From: DASVSE01 sp036399715
Lineage (GTDB): Bacteria > Bacteroidota > Rhodothermia > Rhodothermales > Rubricoccaceae
Assembly (NCBI GenBank): GCA_036399715.1
Contig: DASWMO010000311.1
Coordinates: 1 to 5,268 of the forward strand
Reading direction: 5' to 3'
Length of the DNA: 5,268 nt
Shown here: positions 1 through 5,268 of the stretch, piece after piece
How the letters are laid out: each line of letters starts with the position of its first letter
Numbering within the stretch: the first letter of the stretch is position 1
Translations under genes and position numbers: made by a program
The notes under the pieces: generated by a model
What the model saw: only the letters and a program-made list of their open reading frames with translations
The model's database searches: none
What the model was told of the DNA's origin: nothing

Positions 1-304
1 AGCCGCTCGCGACCCCGTTGGCGACGATGTCGTAGTGGCCCGTCGCGCCGCGGATCACCGCCCCGAGGCACACCACGGCGCCGTACCGGCCCGAGGCGGC
101 GAGGCGCTGCGCGACGGCCGGGATCTCGAAGGCCCCCGGCACCCACGCCACGTCGACGGCTCCGTCGGGCGCGCCGTGGCGCGTGAACGCGTCGAGGGCG
201 CCGTCGAGCAGGCGCCGCGTGATGGCGTCGTTGAAACGCGCCGCGACGATGGCGTAGCGCGTGTCGGGCGGCGAGACGAGGTGGCCTTCGAAGACGGTCG
301 GCAT
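1..304 (-). CDS. ribH: 6,7-dimethyl-8-ribityllumazine synthase, C-terminal part missing (window edge)
   Basis: Lumazine synthase condenses 5-amino-6-ribitylaminouracil with 3,4-dihydroxy-2-butanone 4-phosphate, the penultimate step of riboflavin synthesis, in the cytoplasm. The visible part is 101 codons; full-length family members are usually about 150-160 residues, so roughly the last third lies outside the window. Family signatures seen: RFN at residues 23-25 (substrate-binding aromatic), VPGAFEIP at 55-62, and GAVIRGATGHYD at 81-92 with the conserved catalytic-type His90. The ATG at 304..302 places the RFN motif at the usual distance from the N-terminus, so I accept it. No clear Shine-Dalgarno sequence precedes it. 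The gene lies 96 bases downstream of the HAD-deaminase fusion, in the same direction, so the two may share a transcript or ribH may have its own promoter in the gap. The assignment is firm; the reading frame is intact to the edge. Confidence 0.94.
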   Translation of the reverse strand, partial: MPTVFEGHLVSPPDTRYAIVAARFNDAITRRLLDGALDAFTRHGAPDGAVDVAWVPGAFEIPAVAQRLAASGRYGAVVCLGAVIRGATGHYDIVANGVASG

Positions 305-323
305 AGCGGAGCGGCGGTCGGCC

Positions 324-338
324 CGAAGGTACGGCGCC
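324..338 (-). promoter_or_regulatory. possible promoter box upstream of ribH
   Basis: Read on the minus strand this is GGCGCCGTACCTTCG. The right half, TACCTTCG, matches five of the six fixed positions of the Bacteroidota -7 element TAnnTTTG, and it ends about 19 bases before the ribH ATG. The same nine bases GGCGCCGTA begin the box in the divergent promoter region at 1600. I see no matching -33 TTG element at the expected spacing. GGCGCCGTA also occurs inside ribH itself (77..85), so chance is a real possibility in DNA this GC-rich. Confidence 0.2.
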
Positions 339-400
339 GCGCGGGGCGTGCACGTGGGGCGCGCCGGACTGCCCGGACGCGACGCGGCACGCTCCCGCCA

Positions 401-1561
401 TCAGCCGCCGAGCGACGCGAGCAGACGCTCGGCGTATCCGCCCGCCGCCGCGGCCTCGCGGACGAGCGCGAGGCTCGCCTCACGTCCCGGACCTCGTGCA
501 ACGAGCGGCAACGGGCCACCGGTCCGCGCCGGAAGCAGGCGCCCGGCCGCCCCGTTGGGCGGCGCCTCGAGCGCGTACACGACCGCGTGGACGCCCGCCT
601 CGACGGCCGCGCCGAGGCACATCGCGCACGGTTCGAGCGTCGTCAGGAGGACCGCCCCCGGCTCAGCGGCCCCGCCGAGCGCATGCAGCGCCTCGGTTTC
701 GGCGTGGCGCAGGCGGCCATGGTCGGTCGCCGAGCGGTTGCGGCCGCGCGCGAGCACGGTCCCGTCGGCCCGGGCGACGACGGTCCCGATCGGTGCGTCG
801 CCCGCATCGAGTGCGGCCCTGGCCTCGGTGAGCGCGACGTCCATCAGAACCGTCAGCACATCGTCCGTGACGGCGTGCTCGCCCGGCGACGCGGCGGCGA
901 GGGCCGCATCGAGACTGTCTGCGAGGGCCGCCGTCGAGGCGAACGTCGCGCACGCACCGGCCGCCCGGAGGTCGTCCTCAGACGCCCGCCACGTCGCGAC
1001 GCCAATGAAGGCGACCCCGGCCCGCCGTGCCGCCTCGGCGTCGAAGACGGTGTCGCCGACGAGCGCACACGCGACGGGCGGGACGCCGAGCTTCTCGGCC
1101 GCGATGAGCAACAGGTCCGGCTCGGGCTTGCTCGCCTCGGCGTCCGACGACGTCGTGACGATGTCGACGCGCTCGCGGAGGTCCGTCCCGGTGCTCGCGA
1201 ACGTCGCATCGAGGTCGTCCTCGGCGGCCGACGACGCGAGGGCGAGGCGCAGGCCGCGCGCCCGAGCGGCGTCGATGAGCGCGAGCGTGCCGTCGAAGGT
1301 CTGGAGCGGCTGATGGGCGGCGATCCGGGCAAAGTGCTGGCCGGCACCGTCGCGGAAGGCGTCGCCGTGCTCGGCCTCGAAGGCGGGCCCGAAGAGGTCC
1401 GGCGCGAGCAGGTCGGCGCCTTTGCCGATGCCCATATCGACGCGGTCGGCAGGGACGGTCACGCCGAGATCGGCCGCAGCGCGGACCATCGCCTCGGTGT
1501 GGGCCGCATTGGAGTCGACGAGCGTGCCGTCGAGGTCGAGAAGAAGTGCGGCAAGGGCCAT
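401..1561 (-). CDS. fusion protein: HAD-superfamily phosphatase + CDA-fold zinc-dependent deaminase
   Basis: A continuous 386-residue frame carries two complete catalytic domains. Residues 1 to about 222 are a HAD hydrolase of the phosphoglycolate phosphatase/beta-phosphoglucomutase-like type: motif I DLDGTLVDS at 9-17 (nucleophile Asp9, acid/base Asp11), motif II Ser110, motif III Lys145 in KPEP, motif IV GDTVFD at 169-174. A short Ala-rich linker leads to a deaminase at about 233-386: HAE at 286-288 (zinc His286, proton-shuttle Glu288) and PCAMC at 311-315 (zinc Cys312 and Cys315). PCxMC is typical of TadA, guanine deaminase and related enzymes; RibD-type deaminases carry a different Cys motif. 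All key residues are present, so both halves should be active. The ATG at 1561 puts motif I at the normal distance from the N-terminus. ribH follows in the same direction. Substrates are unknown. Candidates are a nucleobase or nucleoside deaminase, or tRNA adenosine deaminase, coupled to nucleotide or sugar-phosphate dephosphorylation. The domain calls are firm; the biological role is open. Confidence 0.92.
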   Translation of the reverse strand: MALAALLLDLDGTLVDSNAAHTEAMVRAAADLGVTVPADRVDMGIGKGADLLAPDLFGPAFEAEHGDAFRDGAGQHFARIAAHQPLQTFDGTLALIDAARARGLRLALASSAAEDDLDATFASTGTDLRERVDIVTTSSDAEASKPEPDLLLIAAEKLGVPPVACALVGDTVFDAEAARRAGVAFIGVATWRASEDDLRAAGACATFASTAALADSLDAALAAASPGEHAVTDDVLTVLMDVALTEARAALDAGDAPIGTVVARADGTVLARGRNRSATDHGRLRHAETEALHALGGAAEPGAVLLTTLEPCAMCLGAAVEAGVHAVVYALEAPPNGAAGRLLPARTGGPLPLVARGPGREASLALVREAAAAGGYAERLLASLGG

Positions 1562-1617
1562 CGTGCAGGTCAGGAAGGGGCGGACGGAAGCGCCGGCCGG
1601 GCGCCGTATGTTTCGCT
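1562..1617. promoter_or_regulatory. compact divergent promoter region
   Basis: Only 56 bases separate the start codons of the leftward HAD-deaminase gene and the rightward Cys-rich gene, so promoters for both directions must sit here or reach into the genes. On the plus strand TATGTTTC at 1607..1614 matches five of the six fixed positions of the Bacteroidota -7 element TAnnTTTG. It lies so close to the ATG at 1618 that the transcript would start at or within a few bases of the start codon. I find no TTG-type -33 element at the expected distance and no convincing box for the leftward gene. The region itself is inferred from gene orientation; the exact box is tentative. Confidence 0.4.
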
Positions 1618-2001
1618 ATGCCCGCGATCTCCGCCTTTCCCCGACTCGCCCTCGGGCTCGTCCTGCTGACGAGCGTGCAGAGCTATCTGGTCATCGGGGC
1701 ACAGTTCGCGCTCGACCGCGACGCCATCGCGGCGCGCTACTGCATCAACCGCGACCGGCCGGAGCTGCACTGCGACGGCGCGTGCGAGCTCGCGCGGCGC
1801 CTCGACGCGCAGAACGAGCGCGAGGACTCGCGCGAGGCGACGCTGCTCGGTGTCGCGCTCTCGGCGACGATGTGGCTCGCACCGCAGGCCGCGCTCGCGC
1901 CGCCGCCGGCGCGGCCGGTCCGGGCGCACGCCCGCCCCGCCGGACAGCGAGCGGCGCGGGGCACGCCCGACGGCATCTTCCACCCACCGAAGCGGGCCTG
2001 A
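1618..2001 (+). CDS. small Cys-containing membrane protein with C-terminal FHPP, function unknown
   Basis: This 127-residue protein has a hydrophobic segment at about residues 8-28 (Leu/Val/Ala-rich, Arg9 before it) and a second at about 74-93, followed by an Arg-rich tail. The positive-inside rule suggests both ends are cytoplasmic and residues 30-73 face the periplasm. That loop holds all three cysteines in a compact pattern: YCINRDRPELHC at 41-52, then DGAC at 53-56 (Cys42, Cys52, Cys56). The tail ends with GIFHPPKRA. From memory, small Bacteroidota proteins with a C-N-x-(D/K)-x-P-E-x-x-C-x-G-x-C loop and a terminal FHPP recur next to TonB receptors; I know of no assigned function. The following receptor/SCO/PCu(A)C genes make metal, probably copper, handling a reasonable inference. 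The ATG at 1618 is chosen because it gives a clean N-terminal hydrophobic segment; the frame is open further upstream, but that would add charged residues running into the divergent gene. No Shine-Dalgarno sequence is visible. Confidence 0.85.
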   Translation: MPAISAFPRLALGLVLLTSVQSYLVIGAQFALDRDAIAARYCINRDRPELHCDGACELARRLDAQNEREDSREATLLGVALSATMWLAPQAALAPPPARPVRAHARPAGQRAARGTPDGIFHPPKRA

Positions 2002-2008
2002 CGTCTCT

Positions 2009-2030
2009 GCAGCCGCGCCTCGCGGCCTGC
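2009..2030 (+). other. stable stem-loop just after the Cys-rich gene
   Basis: GCCGCG (2012..2017) and CGCGGC (2021..2026) are perfect complements around a three-base CCT loop. The stem extends by GCA (2009..2011) with TGC (2028..2030) across one bulged C at 2027, giving about nine base pairs. It lies 7 bases after the stop codon at 1999..2001 and is followed by a pyrimidine-rich run, not a T tract. A canonical intrinsic terminator is therefore unlikely. It could be a 3' stabilising or attenuating hairpin that lowers receptor expression relative to the first gene, or a leader structure for the receptor. Confidence 0.4.
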
Positions 2031-2083
2031 GTCTCTGTCCTCTCGGGCGCCGGTCGGGCGTCCGGGCCCTGCCCTGCTTTCCT

Positions 2084-2088
2084 GGAAG
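2084..2088 (+). promoter_or_regulatory. possible ribosome binding site of the TonB receptor
   Basis: GGAAG lies four bases before the ATG at 2093. It is only a partial Shine-Dalgarno match and the spacing is short, but it is the best such match before any start in the window. It supports the signal-peptide-based start over the earlier in-frame ATG at 1850. Confidence 0.35.
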
Positions 2089-2092
2089 ACCC

Positions 2093-4414
2093 ATGCCCCG
2101 CCCCTCCGCGTGGAGCGCCTGCGCGCTCCTGTTCGCCACGTTTCTGCTCGCGTCCGCCGCGCCCGCCGCGGCCCAGTCCACGCTCACCGGCCGCGTCGTC
2201 GATGCGCGCACGCTCGCGGGCGTCCCCGGCGCCGTCATCCGCGCCGACGGCACGCCGCTCGGGACGGCGACGGACGCCGACGGCCAGTTCTCCCTCGTCA
2301 TCCCCGAGCGCGTCGCCACGGTCACCGTCTCGGCGCTCGGCTACGGCCGCCAGAGCGTCGCCGTGACGGCCGCCGCGCGCGGCGGCGAGCCGCTGAGCGT
2401 CCGCCTCAACGAGGCGACGGCCGACCTCCAGCCGGTCGTTGTGACGGCCGGCCGCGGCGAGCGCAACCGGTCGGACGCGCCGCTCGCCGTCGCCGCCCTC
2501 TCGGCAGCCGACCTCCGCGACACGCGTCCCAACCTGCTCGCCGAGGCGCTCAACCGCATCCCCGGCGTGCACATGGTCGACCTCGGCAACGAGCAGCACG
2601 CGCTCGCGATCCGCCAGCCGTTCTCGCTCAAGCCGCTTTTCCTCTACCTCGAAGACGGCGTCCCGATCCGCCCGGCGGGCCTGTTCAACCACAACGCCCT
2701 CATCGAGATCAACCAGGCCGATCTCGACGCCGTCGAGGTCGTCCGCGGGCCCGGCTCCGCCCTTTACGGCGCGGGCGCCATCGGAGGGGCGGTCAACTTT
2801 ATCACGGCCCGGCCGACGCTCGGCACCGAGGCGGCGGCCTCGGTCCGCCACAGCGGGACCGGCTACACGCGCGCCGACGGCCGCGCCTCGGGGACGCTCG
2901 GGCGCGTCGGGCTCGCCGGCGGCGGCTACGTCTCGCGGCAGCGCGAGGGCGTCCGCGACCACTCCGACGGCGACAAGGTCTCGGCGTCGCTCCGCGCCGA
3001 GACGCGCCTCGGCGCGGCGACGACGCTCGCCGCGACGGCGACGGCCAACGTGCTCGACACAGACACCGACGGCGCGCTCGACTCGCTGAACTTCTTCTCG
3101 GGCGGCACGACGAGCCTCCAGACGTTCTCGTACCGCCGCGTCGAGGCCGTGCGAGCGGCCGTGCGCCTGGACCGCGTCTGGGGGACGCGCGGGCTCACGA
3201 CCGCGACGGTCTTCTCGCGCGCCAACCGCGTCGCGCAGAACCCGGCCTACCGCCTCCGCGCGACGGGCCCGACCGAAGCCGTCGGCGAGGTCAACGCACA
3301 GCGCTTCCGGTCGCTCGGCCTCACGCTCCAGCACGAGGTCTTTCCCGGCTGGCGCGGCGCCCGGATCGTCGCCGGCGCGACGGCCGACGTCTCCCCGAGC
3401 GGCTACACGGCTCGCTTCGGGACGGCGACGCGCGACGCCGAGGGCCGCTTCGTCGACTTTGCCGAGACGGACTCCTTGCTGACCGACTACGCGGTGCGCC
3501 TGACGACGCTCGCGGCCTTCGTGCAGGCCGAGGTCGAGGCCATGCCCGGGGTCCGCGTCGTCGGGTCGCTGCGGGCGGACCGGATCGGGTACGCGCTCGA
3601 CAACGCGCTCGCGCCGGGCGCCTTCTCGGGCGCGGCCGACCGCACGGACACGTTCTCGCGCGTCACGCCGCGCGTGGGCGTCGTCGTGACGCTCGCGCCG
3701 CGCGTGGGCCTCTATGCCAACGCGAGCCAGGGCTTCGTCCCGCCCGAGGCCGGCGAGCTGTACCGCGGCGTGCAGGTGCCCGTCCTCCGCCCGGCCGTCT
3801 TCACGTCGACCGAGGCCGGCGGCTTCGCGAGCGCCCTCGCCGGCCGCCTCGCCGCCGACGTCGCCGTGTACCGCATGGACGGCCGCGACGAGATCGTCTC
3901 GGTGCGCGCGCAGGACGGTACGACATCCGACCGCAATGCAGGCCGGACGCGCCACGAGGGCGTCGAGGTGTCCCTTCTCGCCCAGCCAACGCCCCTGCTC
4001 TCGGCCCGCGTGGGCGCGGCCGTCGCCCGCCATACCTATCTCGACTTTACGGTCGACGAGAGAATCGGCCGTGAGCGCGTCTTCGACGGCAACCGGATGG
4101 AGAAGGCGCCCGCGCTTGTCGCCAATGGCGAGGTCGCCGTGCGGCCCCTGCCGGGCTTCCGGCTGGCCGTCGAGGCGCAGCGTGTAAGCGGCTACTGGAT
4201 GGATCCCGAGAACACACGCCGTTACCGCGGCCACACGGTCGTCAATGCGCGCGCGGGGCTTACCCTGCGTGGCGTCGAGGTGTGGGCAAACCTGCTCAAC
4301 GCCACCGGCGTGCGCTACGCGACGACGGCCGAGGTCGCCTTCGGGCGGCCGCAGTACACGCCCGGCCTGCCGCGCGCGCTCACGCTCGGCGTCGGCACGC
4401 GCCTCGGCCGCTGA
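2093..4414 (+). CDS. TonB-dependent outer-membrane receptor, candidate copper (or siderophore) importer
   Basis: This 773-residue outer-membrane beta-barrel would import a scarce ligand using TonB/ExbBD energy. In order: a signal peptide at 1-27 with probable cleavage in AAA|QS; a carboxypeptidase-regulatory-like (Ig-fold) domain at about 29-107 (TGRVVDARTLAGVPGAVI, then DADGQFSLVIP); a TonB-box-like segment PVVVTAGRGE at 114-123; a plug domain at about 128-238 with LNRIPGVHMVDLG, YLEDGVPIRPAGLFNHNALI and VEVVRGPGSALYGAGAIGGAVNFI; then a barrel of about 530 residues ending in a typical last-strand region (VEVWANLLNATGVRY and LTLGVGTRLGR). The extra N-terminal domain is common in Bacteroidota receptors. 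The start at 2093 is chosen for the signal peptide; the frame is open upstream to an ATG at 1850, but that stretch overlaps the preceding gene and lacks signal features. The protein ends in Arg, not the usual aromatic residue. SCO starts 9 bases after its stop, and that neighbourhood is the only evidence for copper; an iron-siderophore ligand is not excluded. Confidence 0.95.
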   Translation: MPRPSAWSACALLFATFLLASAAPAAAQSTLTGRVVDARTLAGVPGAVIRADGTPLGTATDADGQFSLVIPERVATVTVSALGYGRQSVAVTAAARGGEPLSVRLNEATADLQPVVVTAGRGERNRSDAPLAVAALSAADLRDTRPNLLAEALNRIPGVHMVDLGNEQHALAIRQPFSLKPLFLYLEDGVPIRPAGLFNHNALIEINQADLDAVEVVRGPGSALYGAGAIGGAVNFITARPTLGTEAAASVRHSGTGYTRADGRASGTLGRVGLAGGGYVSRQREGVRDHSDGDKVSASLRAETRLGAATTLAATATANVLDTDTDGALDSLNFFSGGTTSLQTFSYRRVEAVRAAVRLDRVWGTRGLTTATVFSRANRVAQNPAYRLRATGPTEAVGEVNAQRFRSLGLTLQHEVFPGWRGARIVAGATADVSPSGYTARFGTATRDAEGRFVDFAETDSLLTDYAVRLTTLAAFVQAEVEAMPGVRVVGSLRADRIGYALDNALAPGAFSGAADRTDTFSRVTPRVGVVVTLAPRVGLYANASQGFVPPEAGELYRGVQVPVLRPAVFTSTEAGGFASALAGRLAADVAVYRMDGRDEIVSVRAQDGTTSDRNAGRTRHEGVEVSLLAQPTPLLSARVGAAVARHTYLDFTVDERIGRERVFDGNRMEKAPALVANGEVAVRPLPGFRLAVEAQRVSGYWMDPENTRRYRGHTVVNARAGLTLRGVEVWANLLNATGVRYATTAEVAFGRPQYTPGLPRALTLGVGTRLGR

Positions 4415-4423
4415 CCCAGACCC

Positions 4424-5020
4424 ATGACGCGATCCGCACTCCTGATTCTCGCCGCCCTCGCCGTCGCCGGGTGCGAGTCGCGCCCCGAGCACCTCGCGAC
4501 CGAGGACGACCTCTCGGGCGACGTGTGGGCGCTCGTGGACCAGGACAGCGTCGCGCTCGCCTTCCCCGGGGCCCTCGCCGGCCGGCCAGCAGTCGTGACG
4601 GCGATCTACACGCACTGCCCCGATGTCTGCCTGATGACGATGGCGAACGTGGCGCGCGTCCGCGCGGCCCTCGGCGCCGACACGTCGCGGGTCGCCTTTC
4701 TGACGGTCTCGTTCGATCCGGCGCGCGACACGCCCCACGTGCTCCGCGCCTACGCCGACACGTGGAACGCACGCGGCGACTGGCGCCTCGCGACGGGCGA
4801 CACGGCCGTCGTCGCGGACCTCATGCGCCGCCTCGGCATCCGCACGGCCGTCGCCGCCCGCGACACACTGTCGGACGGGACTGAAACCGTGATGATTTCG
4901 CACTCGGACAAGATGATCTTGTTGGACGCCCGCGGCCGCATCGTCGAGACGTACGGTGGCGGGTCGGCACCGCCGCAGATGGTCGCCGACGATGCCCGCG
5001 CCCTCCTCAGCGCTCCATGA
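4424..5020 (+). CDS. SCO1/SenC/PrrC-family copper-binding lipoprotein
   Basis: SCO proteins have a thioredoxin fold and handle copper and thiol chemistry for the CuA centre of cytochrome c oxidase on the outer face of the cytoplasmic membrane. This 198-residue protein has an N-terminal lipoprotein signal: a hydrophobic stretch ending in the lipobox AVAGC, with Cys17 as the lipidation site. The copper/redox motif CPDVC is at 65-69 in the context YTHCPDVC. It is followed by VSFDPARDTP at 95-104, a family hallmark, and the conserved distal His160 in MISHSDKMILLD. Both Cys and the His, the expected copper ligands, are present, so the copper site looks intact. The usual Pro after the second Cys is Leu. 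The length is normal for the family. It starts 9 bases after the receptor stop and its TGA overlaps the ATG of the next gene, indicating one operon. A general thiol-disulfide role is possible but less likely given the PCu(A)C neighbour. Confidence 0.95.
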   Translation: MTRSALLILAALAVAGCESRPEHLATEDDLSGDVWALVDQDSVALAFPGALAGRPAVVTAIYTHCPDVCLMTMANVARVRAALGADTSRVAFLTVSFDPARDTPHVLRAYADTWNARGDWRLATGDTAVVADLMRRLGIRTAVAARDTLSDGTETVMISHSDKMILLDARGRIVETYGGGSAPPQMVADDARALLSAP

Positions 5021-5268
5021 TCCGCTCTGCCCTCCTGCTCGCGCTCGGTGCGCTCTCCGCGTGCGCGCCCGATAGCCCCCGCGGCGGCGACGCTGAGCCG
5101 CGAGGCGCCGCAGTTGAATCCGGGGCCGTGCTGGCCGTCCGAGACGCAGTCGTGCCCGCCGCCCCGGCCGGCGGCACGGGCGCTCTCTTCCTCACCCTCA
5201 CCGGCGGGCCCGAGGCCGACACGCTCCTCGCGGCGAGCGTGCCCGGAGCGGCGCGGACGGCACTCCAC
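5017..5268 (+). CDS. PCu(A)C-type (DUF461) periplasmic copper chaperone lipoprotein, 3' truncated by window edge
   Basis: An open frame of 84 codons starts at the ATG overlapping the SCO stop (ATGA) and continues past the window. Residues 1-15 form a short lipoprotein signal ending in the lipobox LSAC, with Cys16 as the lipid anchor. A Gly/Pro/Ala-rich spacer leads to the start of a PCu(A)C domain: VRDAVVPAAPAGGTGALFLT, then ADTLLAASVPGAARTALH. In the family this first block ends with a copper-ligand His; here His84 is the last codon in the window. The remaining ligands (family pattern H...M...HxM) lie downstream and cannot be checked. PCu(A)C proteins bind Cu(I) and pass it to the CuA site of cytochrome oxidase, often together with SCO, which fits the overlap with the gene before. 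Classical PCu(A)C proteins have a cleavable signal peptide; a lipidated form would be held at a membrane. Translational coupling with SCO is likely. Confidence 0.85.
   Translation, partial: MIRSALLLALGALSACAPDSPRGGDAEPRGAAVESGAVLAVRDAVVPAAPAGGTGALFLTLTGGPEADTLLAASVPGAARTALH

Noticed and set aside
401..868. Reading the deaminase half as the RibD deaminase of riboflavin synthesis
   Set aside because: The zinc motif is PCAMC, as in TadA and guanine-deaminase relatives, not the RibD form, and no reductase domain follows.
35..1669. A 544-codon open frame on the plus strand opposite ribH and the HAD-deaminase gene
   Set aside because: Its composition is Arg-, Gly- and Ala-rich without domains, and it runs through the divergent promoter region. 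The minus-strand genes have complete catalytic motifs.
1850..2092. N-terminal extension of the TonB receptor to the in-frame ATG at 1850
   Set aside because: It would overlap the Cys-rich gene by about 150 bases, encode an Arg-rich stretch and bury the signal peptide. The start at 2093 has a partial ribosome binding site and a proper signal sequence.
3666..3709. A 14-base direct repeat (CGCCGCGCGTGGGC) at 3666 and 3696, 30 bases apart
   Set aside because: It encodes two successive PRVG turns of neighbouring beta strands in the receptor barrel. Repeated codon choice in a barrel explains it without a mobile or regulatory element.
3900..4290. A stretch of the receptor gene with somewhat more A/T-ending codons than the rest
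   Set aside because: The difference is slight by eye, was not measured, and the barrel pattern continues unbroken. It is not enough to claim recombination or transfer.
1745..4903. A very long open frame on the minus strand opposite the receptor and SCO genes (over 1000 codons)
   Set aside because: It is an antisense shadow in very GC-rich DNA, where stop codons are rare. The translation is low-complexity Arg/Ala/Gly with no recognisable domain, while the plus-strand frames show clear families with signal peptides and motifs.

Overview
The window is uniformly very GC-rich, with G or C at nearly every third codon position. It carries six protein-coding genes in two divergent groups, packed with little spacing. 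The likely source is a high-GC member of the Bacteroidota/Rhodothermota side of the tree (Rhodothermia, Rubricoccaceae or Salinibacter-like). The grounds are a TonB-dependent receptor with an N-terminal carboxypeptidase-regulatory-like domain, a small Cys-rich membrane protein ending in FHPP of a kind I recall from Bacteroidota, and weak or absent Shine-Dalgarno sequences. This placement is an inference from gene types and composition, not from a marker gene.

Leftward group (minus strand, 1561 down to 1). A 386-residue protein joins a HAD-superfamily phosphatase domain to a zinc-dependent CDA-fold deaminase domain (401..1561). It is followed after 96 bases by the start of ribH, lumazine synthase, which runs off the left edge (1..304). 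The riboflavin pathway includes both a pyrimidine deamination and a HAD-type dephosphorylation before RibH. The pairing is therefore suggestive, although the deaminase motif is of the TadA/guanine-deaminase type and not the RibD type.

Rightward group (plus strand, 1618 to the right edge). The order is a 127-residue membrane protein with three cysteines in a predicted periplasmic loop (1618..2001), a TonB-dependent outer-membrane receptor (2093..4414), a SCO1/SenC-family lipoprotein (4424..5020), and the start of a PCu(A)C-type copper chaperone lipoprotein (5017 to beyond the edge). The last three are almost certainly one operon, with gaps of 9 bases and then an ATGA overlap. SCO and PCu(A)C proteins deliver copper to cytochrome c oxidase, so the cluster reads as an envelope copper route: the receptor as candidate outer-membrane importer, the small Cys protein as an unexplained partner, and the two lipoproteins as periplasmic handlers.

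The two groups diverge from a 56-base region (1562..1617). I see no RNA genes, insertion sequences, CRISPR arrays or other mobile elements.
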